Origin: an uncultured Geobacteraceae bacterium
GTDB lineage: Bacteria; Desulfobacterota; Desulfuromonadia; Geobacterales; Pseudopelobacteraceae
DNA: 64,000 bases
Direction of reading: 5' to 3'
Assembly (NCBI GenBank): GCA_903876875.1
Contig: CAIRBT010000152.1
Coordinates: 34,133 to 98,132, forward strand
Position 1 is the first letter of the stretch. Every line of letters begins with the position of its first letter. Below the pieces are notes generated by a model that was not told the origin of the DNA, searched no databases, and saw only the letters and a program-made list of their open reading frames with translations. Positions 19,991 through 29,483 of this stretch are shown here, in pieces. A program made the position numbers and the translations under genes.

Positions 19991-22252
19991 ATGAAATCAC
20001 CATTGCTGAGTCTCATAACCGTGAGCACCATTCTCTGCCTTACTTCCATCAGCGGCTTTGCCGGTCAACTAGACGACTACTATCTAAGAGCCTTCGGGCA
20101 ATCCTCCGATAAGGTGGCCGGGCTGTCGGCCGGGAGCGATACCACAGCCCCCCATTGCGGTATGCCACTGAAACATGGCTTAAGCCGTGATTGGAGTAAG
20201 CTCGAACCGACGACACAGAAACTACTCGCGAAACAACTGGCTCTTCCCTCCCTGACGGGGAGTGATAATACCGTCACTTCCACGGCAGGACATTTTGTAA
20301 TTCACTACACCACCAGCGGAACCGACGCCCCCGATATCACCAAAATAAATCAATATACCGGCCTAGGACTCACCACTCCTGCGGGCTGGGCGGCAAAGGT
20401 GGCGGAGGCGTTTGAATACGCCTATGCCACCTATAAAACCATGGGCTACAACATGCCCCCCAACACCCCGTATCCCATCTATCTGGTCAGCCTTGCCTCG
20501 CTGGGGGAGTACGGAGATACCCAGGATATTCAGCGAGTTTCATCAAGTGGTTTCCCCTCTGCATCAAGCAGCTTCATCCAGATTGACAAAGATTTTACCA
20601 ACTTAATCTTCAAACCGGGAACCTACTCGCCGCTTCAGAGTCTTCAAATCACCTCGGCCCATGAGTTTCACCATGCCATACAGTACGGGTATAACTACTA
20701 CTTTGATATCTGGTATGCCGAGGCCACCTCAACCTGGTTTGAGGATGAACTGTATGACAGCATCAACCAGAATTATAGCTATCTGCCGCAGTGGTTCCGA
20801 AATGGTATGATCAGCCTCGATGCTGCTGTCGACTCAAGTGCCCTTTCAACGGGAGCAGGCTATGGGCGGTGGATCTTTAACCGTTATCTGGCGGAAAACC
20901 ACTCCCCTTCAGCGATTAAGTCCGTGTGGGAGGCACTTGCGCCGTTGCCCAGCCCTGACGGTTCCAGTGACATCCCGATGGCTCCGGTCTTAAATTCGTC
21001 GCTTGCCGCCTCAAATGGCAGTTCCCTCCCCACTGACTTCTTCGGCTTCGCCAAACGGGCGTACACCCGTGACTGGAGTAGTCATACCGATGACGTGACT
21101 CGTATCCCATCATACGCACCGGTTGCCACCTACACGTTGTACCCGGTCAACAGTGCCAGCCTGGCAACGCCGTCCGTAACGCTGCCACATTATTCTTTCG
21201 CCTATTACAAGTTCACTCCAAGTAATACGACACTCTCTCTTTTCATAAATAAAACCAGCGGCATCCGAACCGCCCTGTTTAAAAAGGTGGCAGGAACCAT
21301 TACGGAACTAACACCCTCCGACCAATCCGGTACCATGTACTCGGTTGCCGGCTTTTCCACCATGAGTGCGGTGAATGACGAGGTAGTGCTGCTTATCACC
21401 AACAGTAGCGACAGTGACAATCAACAGGCTAATTTCAGTACCGACGGCACGGTTGTTCCGGTAACAAGCGGCAGCTGTGGCACGGCAAATGGCCAAACCT
21501 CTGCCTCGGCACCCTCTACCAACCTCTGTTCAGTCGGCTCTGCAACCGCTCTCACCGGCTCCGGTCCCTGGACCTGGGCATGTAGCATTTCCGGCGGTGC
21601 CGATTCACCGACCTGCTCGGCATTGAAGAGTGCTTCCGGAGGCCCAACAGTCAGCTTAGGTGCCGTAAAAGGTGAACCGGGGCGCAGCGTGACCGTGCCG
21701 ATTACCCTGACTACCGCCACGACAAATCTAGCGGCACTCAGTGTGGACATAGCATACGATCCCACGCTGGTATCCCTTGCCATGGATGCCAGTTCACCCC
21801 CCCGACCCGTGGCGGTTGTTGCCGGTCCGGTGGCCACGGCAGCCGCAAAATCCATCGTTCAGAGCATCCCCTTTCCCGGAACATTAAGAATTGGCATCTT
21901 GAACGTCTCCGACAATACTGCCATAGGAGATGGAGTTGTTGCTACGGTCACCTTTTCGATCAGTGCCAGCGCCACCATTGGCGGCTCAACGATCTTACTG
22001 AATACGCCGGGTGCCTCTGACCCGGCAGGCAATGCGGTGCAAATCACAGGGGTATCAAGTTATGTGACGTTTGCACCGGTGAAACCGGGGGACTGTGACG
22101 GCAGTGGTGTCGTTTCTATTTCAGAGGTGCAGAGTGCCGTCAATATGTTTCTCGGGGTAAAGCCGGTGCAGGCATGTGCGGACCCTGACGCCAATGGCGT
22201 AGTGTCCATTTCCGAGGTGCAAAAAGCAATTAATGGGTTTTTAGGGTTGTAA
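19991..22252 (+). CDS. Secreted putative metallopeptidase with C-terminal cohesin and dockerin-like modules
   Basis: ATG 19991 with taagga RBS; HEFHH at 20660-20674; cohesin-like segment ~21641-22076; GDCDGSGVVSISEVQSAVNMFLG / DPDANGVVSISEVQKAINGFLG at the C-terminus. Confidence 0.78.
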   Translation: MKSPLLSLITVSTILCLTSISGFAGQLDDYYLRAFGQSSDKVAGLSAGSDTTAPHCGMPLKHGLSRDWSKLEPTTQKLLAKQLALPSLTGSDNTVTSTAGHFVIHYTTSGTDAPDITKINQYTGLGLTTPAGWAAKVAEAFEYAYATYKTMGYNMPPNTPYPIYLVSLASLGEYGDTQDIQRVSSSGFPSASSSFIQIDKDFTNLIFKPGTYSPLQSLQITSAHEFHHAIQYGYNYYFDIWYAEATSTWFEDELYDSINQNYSYLPQWFRNGMISLDAAVDSSALSTGAGYGRWIFNRYLAENHSPSAIKSVWEALAPLPSPDGSSDIPMAPVLNSSLAASNGSSLPTDFFGFAKRAYTRDWSSHTDDVTRIPSYAPVATYTLYPVNSASLATPSVTLPHYSFAYYKFTPSNTTLSLFINKTSGIRTALFKKVAGTITELTPSDQSGTMYSVAGFSTMSAVNDEVVLLITNSSDSDNQQANFSTDGTVVPVTSGSCGTANGQTSASAPSTNLCSVGSATALTGSGPWTWACSISGGADSPTCSALKSASGGPTVSLGAVKGEPGRSVTVPITLTTATTNLAALSVDIAYDPTLVSLAMDASSPPRPVAVVAGPVATAAAKSIVQSIPFPGTLRIGILNVSDNTAIGDGVVATVTFSISASATIGGSTILLNTPGASDPAGNAVQITGVSSYVTFAPVKPGDCDGSGVVSISEVQSAVNMFLGVKPVQACADPDANGVVSISEVQKAINGFLGL

Positions 22253-22452
22253 AGAGTCTGAGGAGGGCGTGCCGGGGCGGGCATCCCTACGGCACCGCAT
22301 GCGATACGCAATCGCCATATTTGAGAGGAATGAGCTACACAGCAGTTACCTCACGAAAAAAGCCGGATTAAAATCAAATTCGTTCAAAATCGAATCAATG
22401 TGAAAGATGCTGATACTTCCCGGGGAGCACCCCGGGTGGGATTAAAAAGCAC

Positions 22453-22470
22453 TGTGCCAATATTGACACA
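22453..22470. promoter_or_regulatory. 18-bp palindrome TGTGCCAATATTGACACA
   Basis: Same TGTGNCA-N4-TGNCACA architecture as at 10127. Confidence 0.4.
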
Positions 22471-22601
22471 TTTAAAACAACACCCCAGCCCACCCAAACG
22501 GGGTAAAAACCCCCCTTGTCTCCCCGAAAATTGGTTTTTGCGAAGTCAGCAGATCCCTAACACGTTTTATGTTTCATAATAGCGTATACTTTTACTGTTT
22601 A

Positions 22602-22619
22602 TGTGCCATTTATGACACA
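22602..22619. promoter_or_regulatory. 18-bp palindrome TGTGCCATTTATGACACA
   Basis: Same architecture; about 85 bp upstream of a putative sigma-54 promoter. Confidence 0.45.
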
Positions 22620-22703
22620 TCGGTTCTGTACCTTTAAGACCGACAAGGGTTTATTTAGTCGTAACATACTTACTTATATACAAGTTTATTTTTATTTATC
22701 TTT

Positions 22704-22719
22704 TGGCACGAAAATAGCT
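22704..22719 (+). promoter_or_regulatory. Putative sigma-54 (-24/-12) promoter
   Basis: TGGCACGAAAATAGCT versus TGGCAC-N5-TTGCW: correct GG/GC spacing, one core mismatch. Confidence 0.5.
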
Positions 22720-22723
22720 AGTG

Positions 22724-22774
22724 TATACGGTATGTTCGTTACAAAAACGAAAACAGATTTTATATACGGTATGT
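22724..22774 (+). repeat. 12-bp direct repeat TATACGGTATGT at 22724-22735 and 22763-22774
   Basis: Exact repeat, 39 bp start-to-start, immediately upstream of the RHH gene. Confidence 0.7.
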
Positions 22775-22788
22775 GAAGGAGATAGGCC

Positions 22789-22974
22789 ATGGGAAGAATG
22801 AGAGAGAATCCACGTTATAATGTTATTTCCATGAGGGTAAGCGATGAGGAACGTGATCATCTGGAAAACCTCATGAAAACGACCCACAAAAGTATTTCAG
22901 ACATCATGCGTGAGGCGATGGAATATTTTTCAGCCCACTATGAGCAGGGTGGACTGAACTCAAAAGCTGCCTGA
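22789..22974 (+). CDS. Ribbon-helix-helix (CopG/Arc-like) regulator
   Basis: MGRMRENPRYNVISMRVSDEERDHLENLMKTTHKSISDIMREAMEYF: beta strand then two helices; RBS gaaggag. Confidence 0.75.
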   Translation: MGRMRENPRYNVISMRVSDEERDHLENLMKTTHKSISDIMREAMEYFSAHYEQGGLNSKAA

Positions 22975-23020
22975 TAAAAAAGGGCGGGCACCTTCCGGTG
23001 CCCCGCCCCCACCGTTCAAC

Positions 23021-24550
23021 TCAGCTGATGGTTATTTCAAACTGTTCCTGGTGAAAGCCCGGCTTGGCTCGCACGGTTATCCTCTTCTTGAATCTTTTTT
23101 CAAGCTCTTCAAGACCTCTCCGCTCCTCATCATAGAGGAGATCGGCAACCTGGGGATGTACCGTGACCGTGGCTTTGGTACCCCGGATATCAAGCATTTC
23201 CCGGCGCAACTCCCGGAATATTTCGTGACAGACCGTGGTTTTTGACTTGATGTAGCCACGCCCCTCACAGTAACTGCAGGGCTCACACATCATGCGACTG
23301 ATGTTCTCGCGAACCCGTTTGCGGGTCATCTCAACCAAACCGAGTTCGGATATTTTCAAAATGTTGGTTTTCGATTTGTCGGCTTTCAGTGCCTCTTCCA
23401 GCGCCCCGTAGACTTTTTCCCGATTAACCTCTTTTTCCATGTCAATGAAATCAATGATGATGATGCCGCCGATGTTGCGCAGCCGAAGCTGGTAGGCTAT
23501 CTCCTTGACCGCTTCCAGATTGGTTTTCAGGATGGTATCTTCGAGATTGTGCTTGCCGACAAACCGACCGGTATTGACATCGACGGCACTTAACGCTTCC
23601 GTCTGTTCGATGATGATATAGCCGCCCGATTTCAGCCAGACCTTCCTGCCGAGAGCCCGGCTGATCTCTACCTCAAGACCGTAATGGTCGAATATTGGCT
23701 CTTCATCGTCATATAACTCAATAGAGTACTTCATCTTCGAGGCGAATGTTGAGATAAAGTGAACGATCCGGTCATAGTCAACCTGTGAGTCAACAATGAT
23801 TTTATCCACCTGTTCGGTGACGATGTCCCGTACCACTTTTTGTACCACATCAAGGTCAGAATGGAGCAGCGATGGTACCCCGGCCTTGGCCTGACGACGG
23901 GAGATTTCTTCCCAGAGGGTGGTGAGATACTGCATGTCAGAGATCAGATCCTCTTCGCTCTTCCCTTCGGAAACCGTGCGGACGATGTACCCTGACCCCG
24001 GTTTTTTGAGCCGCTCAACGATTTCACGGAGCCGCTCCCGTTCTTCCTCATCCTCAATGCGCCGTGAAATACCGATGTGGTCAACGGTCGGCATGTAGAC
24101 CAAATGGCGTCCCGGCAGCGAGATGTGGGAGGTGATGCGTGCCCCCTTGGTACCAAGTGGTTCTTTTGATATCTGTACCAACAATTCCTGCCCTTCCTGC
24201 AACAGATCCTCAATGGGGTGCAGGGGACGAAATTCCGGGCGATCACTCCCCTCCTTATCGACGGGGGATGTTTCATCGAATTTTTTGCTGCCGGCATAGA
24301 GAAGCGTTTCATACTCCTCAATGGCATCAAAAACGTCGGCCACATAGAGAAACGCGGCTTTCTCCAGGCCAATATCGACAAAAGCGGCCTGCATGCCGGG
24401 GAGTACCCGAATCACGCGACCTTTGTAAATGTTGCCCACAATCCCTTTTTCTCGACTGCGCTCTATGTAGAGTTCGGCAATGGTGCCATTTTCTATCAGC
24501 GCAATACGGGTCTCGTGGGAAGCGGCATTAATAACCAGCTCGGCTCCCAT
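23021..24550 (-). CDS. rng: Ribonuclease G
   Basis: S1 region GNIYKGRVIRVLPGMQAAFVDIGLEKAAFLYVAD; SAVDVNTGRFVGKHNLEDTILKTNLEAV; IIIDFIDM; CxxC-type zinc motif CEPCSYC. ATG 24550 preferred over TTG 24565. Confidence 0.93.
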   Translation of the reverse strand: MGAELVINAASHETRIALIENGTIAELYIERSREKGIVGNIYKGRVIRVLPGMQAAFVDIGLEKAAFLYVADVFDAIEEYETLLYAGSKKFDETSPVDKEGSDRPEFRPLHPIEDLLQEGQELLVQISKEPLGTKGARITSHISLPGRHLVYMPTVDHIGISRRIEDEEERERLREIVERLKKPGSGYIVRTVSEGKSEEDLISDMQYLTTLWEEISRRQAKAGVPSLLHSDLDVVQKVVRDIVTEQVDKIIVDSQVDYDRIVHFISTFASKMKYSIELYDDEEPIFDHYGLEVEISRALGRKVWLKSGGYIIIEQTEALSAVDVNTGRFVGKHNLEDTILKTNLEAVKEIAYQLRLRNIGGIIIIDFIDMEKEVNREKVYGALEEALKADKSKTNILKISELGLVEMTRKRVRENISRMMCEPCSYCEGRGYIKSKTTVCHEIFRELRREMLDIRGTKATVTVHPQVADLLYDEERRGLEELEKRFKKRITVRAKPGFHQEQFEITIS

Positions 24551-24607
24551 AGTAATGTTCTCCAAATAACATAGCGATATATAAATTCAATTAAATAAAT
24601 AAGCAAA

Positions 24608-27079
24608 TTACTGAGCGAAGAGCACTTCCAGCTTTTCAATCCGGAGGTCGTCTCCGCCGATGGCCTCATCACCTGAGATGGCTCGGGCAAATTCAACCGG
24701 CTTGCCCCGCCGTGCCACCATTTCGAGGCAGTGGCCGGTCGCTGACAACGACACAATTTCCTGCCGCAAATCAACGGGACGGGATTCCCCTTTTTTAGTT
24801 CGGGTAATGACATAGGAATTATGTGCCATAAACTGCACACATTTTTCGGCCAGTAGCTCAGGGGCATAGTTATCCAACGTGATGCGATAGCGGGTCGCCT
24901 CGATCAGGGTCGAAATAGAGGGTGCTTTCAGGTCGTCTTCATGGGCTTCCAATATGCGCAACCCTTCGGGAAGCACCCCGTTGAGCCGTTCCTTTACTTC
25001 TGTGGCACTGATACCGGCGGCAACAAACATGTCCATATATTCGGCCTGGGACTCAACCCCCACGGAGGTGGCGGTGCCAAAGGAAAAACGGGGATGGGGG
25101 TGAAAGCCAAGTGAAAAGAGGATCGGTACCCTACCCCGACTGACAGCCCGGGTAAAGACGGTAATCAGCTCAAGATGACTTAAGTAGCGCATGACGCCGG
25201 TTTTGGCAAAGCGCAGCCGCATGCGTGCCGGGAGTGGCTCTCCCGCTGTAACTCGTGTCGGCGGCGGCAGGGGTGCCTGAACGGAAACCCGGTTGGTTAC
25301 TTCAGTAAAATCACAGACGCCGCAGGCACTGCAACTGCCGTCACGACAATCCTTGGTAACCGCTTCCTCAAGGGCGCGTTGCCGTTCCGCCAGCAGATGC
25401 TCGCGGGTGACACCACAGTCAAGGTGATCCCAGGGGAGCACTTCATCCAGTTCCCGTCGACGCAGATACCATTCCGGGGTAATGCCACAGTCAGCAAAGG
25501 CCTGGAGCCAGAGTTTCAGCAAAAAATGTTCCCGCCAGCCGTCAAAACGGCAGCCAAGCTCAACGGCACGGATCAGCACCGGTGCCAGTCGCCGATCACC
25601 ACGGGCAAAGACCCCCTCCATGAAGGAGAGTGGGGCATCCTGCCATTTAAATTTAAGTTTTTTCTTTTTCAGATCACAATGGAGCTGATATTGAAGGTCC
25701 GTTGTTCGCTCCGTGGAAATTTGTGGTTCCCACTGGAAGGGGGTATGGGCCTTGGGCACAAAGGTACTGACGGCAACATTCACATCACCGGAAAGACCGT
25801 TCCCCTTGGCCTGATCCTTGACCTTGCGAGCCAGAGTGGCAATCTGACTAACGTCGTCGTCCGTTTCTCCCGGCAGACCGATCATGAAATAGAGCTTTAT
25901 GAGTCGCCACCCCGCCTGGTAGATTGAAGCCGCGCCGGTGACCAGATTTTCTTCCGTAATGCCCTTGTTGATGACCCGCCGCATCCGCTCACTCCCAGCC
26001 TCGGGTGCCAGAGTAAAGCCGGTTTTACGGACTTTTTTAATTTCTTCAATGAGCTCTTCGGACAGACTGCCGACCCGCAGCGACGGCAGCGAAACAGCGA
26101 CCCGATCCTCAGCATAGCGAGACATCAGCTCGGTTACCAGCGGGGTAACGCAGGAGTAGTCACCGGTGGAGAGAGAAAGCAACGAGATTTCATCGTAACC
26201 GGTGGCCGTGAGGGACTGTTCCACCAGTGAGAGGATGGTTGCGGGAGAACGCTCCCGCAGTGGTCGGTACACGTAACCGGCCTGACAGAAGCGACAGCCA
26301 CGGGTACAGCCACGGGCGATTTCCACGGCAACTCGATCATGGATAGTCTTCATGAAAGGCACCACCGGGGAGTCGGGATAGGCTGCCGAGTCAAGGTCGG
26401 AGAGGAACCGTCGCCGCACCGTGCTGCGAGCCGGATCACGGGGGACAATGGCGGTTACCGTGCCGTCTGCCCCATACTCCGGTTCAAAGAAAGAGGGGAT
26501 GTAAACCCCTTCGATACGGGAAAGTCGCTGGAGTAGTTCTTCACGACTGACTCCTTGGCGTTTTGCCTCCCGCACCGCCTGAGCGATTTCCAGGACCGCT
26601 TCTTCGCCATCACCGAGCAGTACGGCATCAAAAAAGGGAGCCAGCGGCTCGGGATTGTAGGCGCAGGGGCCACCGGCAATAATGAGCGGGCAGCTGCCGT
26701 CACGCTCAGTCGCCAGCAACGGAATCCCCCCGAGCCGGAGCATGGTCAGGATATTGGTATAGGAGAGCTCGTACTGGAGGGTGAAGCCGACGATGTCACA
26801 AGCCCCAAGGGGGGTTGCCGTTTCCAGGGTAGTCAGCGGCAGGGAGGCGGCACGCATTGCTGCCTCCATATCGGGCCAAGGGGCAAAGACCCGCTCCGCA
26901 GCAATGCCATCAACTGCGTTGAGGACGTGATAGAGAATCCGCAGGCCGAGGTGACTCATGCCTACTTCGTAGACATCGGGAAACGCCAGTGCGAAGCGCA
27001 GATCGGCCGTTTCCTTGCGGATAGAGCCCATTTCGCCCCCCATGTAGCGGGCAGGTTTTTCAACAGAGAGAAGATTCAT
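24608..27079 (-). CDS. Radical SAM protein with C-terminal DUF2344-like domain (TIGR03960-type)
   Basis: ARGCTRGCRFCQAGYVYRP radical SAM CxxxCxxC; FALAFPDVYEVGMSHLG N-terminus; C-terminal RLRFAKTGVMRYLSHLELITVF. Confidence 0.9.
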   Translation of the reverse strand: MNLLSVEKPARYMGGEMGSIRKETADLRFALAFPDVYEVGMSHLGLRILYHVLNAVDGIAAERVFAPWPDMEAAMRAASLPLTTLETATPLGACDIVGFTLQYELSYTNILTMLRLGGIPLLATERDGSCPLIIAGGPCAYNPEPLAPFFDAVLLGDGEEAVLEIAQAVREAKRQGVSREELLQRLSRIEGVYIPSFFEPEYGADGTVTAIVPRDPARSTVRRRFLSDLDSAAYPDSPVVPFMKTIHDRVAVEIARGCTRGCRFCQAGYVYRPLRERSPATILSLVEQSLTATGYDEISLLSLSTGDYSCVTPLVTELMSRYAEDRVAVSLPSLRVGSLSEELIEEIKKVRKTGFTLAPEAGSERMRRVINKGITEENLVTGAASIYQAGWRLIKLYFMIGLPGETDDDVSQIATLARKVKDQAKGNGLSGDVNVAVSTFVPKAHTPFQWEPQISTERTTDLQYQLHCDLKKKKLKFKWQDAPLSFMEGVFARGDRRLAPVLIRAVELGCRFDGWREHFLLKLWLQAFADCGITPEWYLRRRELDEVLPWDHLDCGVTREHLLAERQRALEEAVTKDCRDGSCSACGVCDFTEVTNRVSVQAPLPPPTRVTAGEPLPARMRLRFAKTGVMRYLSHLELITVFTRAVSRGRVPILFSLGFHPHPRFSFGTATSVGVESQAEYMDMFVAAGISATEVKERLNGVLPEGLRILEAHEDDLKAPSISTLIEATRYRITLDNYAPELLAEKCVQFMAHNSYVITRTKKGESRPVDLRQEIVSLSATGHCLEMVARRGKPVEFARAISGDEAIGGDDLRIEKLEVLFAQ

Positions 27080-27308
27080 TAATTATTTTCAGTTCTTGAA
27101 TGGAATTCAGATGGTCGTGTACAATAGCAAAATGATGCCGTATCTGCAAGGGAAATAGCCGTTTTTACCCCTATTTTTCCCGAGAGAGGGCTTCTGCTTG
27201 CACTTTGTCCGTCGGATGCTTATCATAACCACGGGACAACAACTTTTACCTACGTCCTAAAACCTTTTCTCCCTGAGGAACCAATGAATTTATCCGAGAG
27301 TATCCGCC

Positions 27309-28682
27309 ATGATTATTAGACGCGCCCCCCGTGGCAACCACTCGCCAAACCCCCGTCAGGCAGCCTTTGAAACCCTGCTCCGCATCAAAAAGGAGGGGGG
27401 ATATGCCGATCGGCTGATCGACAATGAGCTTTCAGACGGCGTCCTTGTCGGCCCTGATCGGGGTCTCTACGCCGAACTGGTTTTCGGTGTGCTGCGCCGC
27501 CAGGGTACCCTTGATCATATTCTGCGCCAGCTCCTGGAAAAGCCGATTATTGAGCTTGATCCCCTGGCGCTGGTCATTCTCCGCCTTGGCCTGTACCAAA
27601 TCACCTCCCTGGATCGGATACCGGAGTCGGCCGCCGTTAATGAGGCGGTCAATCTGGCCAAAGTAAACACCCCCGGTACCAGTGGTCTGGTCAACGCCGT
27701 GCTCCGGAACTATCTGCGGCAACGTGACAGCATCACCTTTCCCGACCTGGCGAGCTCCCCGGTGGCCGGCATTGCTGCCCGCCATTCCCAGCCGGAATGG
27801 ATGGTAGAGCAGTGGCTTGATCAGCTCGGCATCGCCGAAGCCGCACTGCTGGCAGAAGCATCGTCCACCCCGCCCCCCCTTACCCTGCGGGTTAATACAC
27901 TCCGCACCAACCGGCAGGAGTTACTGGAGGAGTTTGCACAGAGCGGTATCAGTGCCATCCCCTGCTCCTCTTCCGTCGATGGCATCGCCGTGACCGGACG
28001 CCACTTGATCACCACGCTCCCCGGCTTCGCCGCCGGTCTCTTTGTGGTGCAGGATGAGGCATCCCAACTGGCGGGAACCTTGCTGGGTGCCGAACCGGGG
28101 GAACGGATCTGGGACGCCTGCAGTGCCCCCGGTGGTAAAACCTGCCACCTGGCACAGCAGATGGATGATCGGGGCGAACTGATTGCCACGGACATCTCCC
28201 GGTCAAAGCTGACCCTGGTGCAGGACAGCGCACGGCGACTTGGCATCACCACCGTGACCACCGCCGTAACCGACCTGCATCAACCTGATACGTTTCCGGA
28301 AGGGGTGTTTGACCGCATACTGCTGGACGCCCCCTGCTCCGGCCTTGGGGTTATCCGCCGCAATCCGGAGGCGAAATGGCGGCTTTTTTCCGGTGACGTC
28401 AGTCGATTGGCAGCGGTGCAAAAGATTCTCCTTAAAAATGCCGCAGCCAAATTAAAACCGGGCGGAATCCTGCTCTATTCCACCTGTTCCACCTCTGAGG
28501 CTGAAAACGAACTGGTTGTGGAGGATTTCCTCCTGCACAACCCGGCCTATGTGCTGGAAGACCTTCGCGAACTGTTCCCCACACTGGGGGATCTCATCAC
28601 CTTTTACGGCATGTTCCGTGTATGGCCACACCGCCATGGCATGGACGGTTTTTTTGCTGCTCGGATTAAAAAAATATCTTAG
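27309..28682 (+). CDS. rsmB: 16S rRNA (cytosine-967-C5)-methyltransferase RsmB
   Basis: NusB-like N-terminus; DACSAPGGKTCHLAQ; LLDAPCSGLGVIRRNPE; YSTCS. Confidence 0.95.
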   Translation: MIIRRAPRGNHSPNPRQAAFETLLRIKKEGGYADRLIDNELSDGVLVGPDRGLYAELVFGVLRRQGTLDHILRQLLEKPIIELDPLALVILRLGLYQITSLDRIPESAAVNEAVNLAKVNTPGTSGLVNAVLRNYLRQRDSITFPDLASSPVAGIAARHSQPEWMVEQWLDQLGIAEAALLAEASSTPPPLTLRVNTLRTNRQELLEEFAQSGISAIPCSSSVDGIAVTGRHLITTLPGFAAGLFVVQDEASQLAGTLLGAEPGERIWDACSAPGGKTCHLAQQMDDRGELIATDISRSKLTLVQDSARRLGITTVTTAVTDLHQPDTFPEGVFDRILLDAPCSGLGVIRRNPEAKWRLFSGDVSRLAAVQKILLKNAAAKLKPGGILLYSTCSTSEAENELVVEDFLLHNPAYVLEDLRELFPTLGDLITFYGMFRVWPHRHGMDGFFAARIKKIS

Positions 28683-28697
28683 CTTAAGGAGTTCTCT

Positions 28698-29363
28698 ATG
28701 AAACGAATTGCACCATCAATCCTCTCCGCAGACTTCTCCCGCCTGGGTGAAGAGATCAGGGCCGTCGAGTCAGCCGGAGCCGATTACATCCACATCGACG
28801 TCATGGATGGGCACTTTGTACCGAATATCACCATCGGCCCGTTGATTGTGGAAGCGGTACGCAAAGTGACCCCCCTCCCCCTCGATGTACACCTGATGAT
28901 AGAACATCCGGATCGCTATATCCCGGACTTTTCCGCCGCCGGTGCCGACATTATCGTGGTTCATGCCGAAGCCACCAACCATCTCCATCGCACGGTACAG
29001 CTTATTAAGTCGCTTGGTAAACGCGCCGGTGTCTCCCTGAACCCAGCGACCCCTCTGACGGCTCTCGACCATATCATCGAAGATCTTGATCTGGTCTTGC
29101 TCATGACCGTCAATCCCGGCTTTGGCGGCCAGAGCTTCATCGAATCCTGTCTGCCGAAAATCCGTTCGCTGCGTGCCATACTTGACAGTTGCGGCTCTGA
29201 GGCAGAACTGGAAGTTGATGGTGGCGTCAAACCCTCCAACATCGCCCGCATTTCCCATGCCGGTGCCGATGTTTTTGTGGCTGGAAGTGCCGTTTTCGGT
29301 GCGTCAGACTACACGGCCACCATTTCGGAAATGAAGCGTCTGGCTCAGGAAACCATGCTCTGA
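28698..29363 (+). CDS. rpe: Ribulose-phosphate 3-epimerase
   Basis: [53 protein letters not shown]. Confidence 0.97.
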   Translation: MKRIAPSILSADFSRLGEEIRAVESAGADYIHIDVMDGHFVPNITIGPLIVEAVRKVTPLPLDVHLMIEHPDRYIPDFSAAGADIIVVHAEATNHLHRTVQLIKSLGKRAGVSLNPATPLTALDHIIEDLDLVLLMTVNPGFGGQSFIESCLPKIRSLRAILDSCGSEAELEVDGGVKPSNIARISHAGADVFVAGSAVFGASDYTATISEMKRLAQETML

Positions 29364-29483
29364 TAGACAAAACAATGCCCATAAAAATAATTATGGACTT
29401 CAACAGGATATGTCGGCTGTTCTGATGTAAAATTTTATTTTATTAATTGAGTTTTCACGTCAATTGGACTAGACTGAATAACT

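Noticed and set aside
22419-22436. CCCGGGG-AGCA-CCCCGGG perfect inverted repeat
   Set aside because: Strong hairpin but no T run or clear gene association; could be a rho-dependent end or chance in GC-rich spacer.
22453-22619. Rex or CRP/FNR-type operators
   Set aside because: Known Rex and CRP sites have TGTG-N8-CACA geometry; these sites are N10, so they were not assigned to those families.
24832-24849. Fourth TGTG-N10-CACA match (TGTGCCATAAACTGCACA)
   Set aside because: Lies within the coding region of the radical SAM gene; about one random TGTG-N10-CACA is expected in 64 kb, so not counted as a site.
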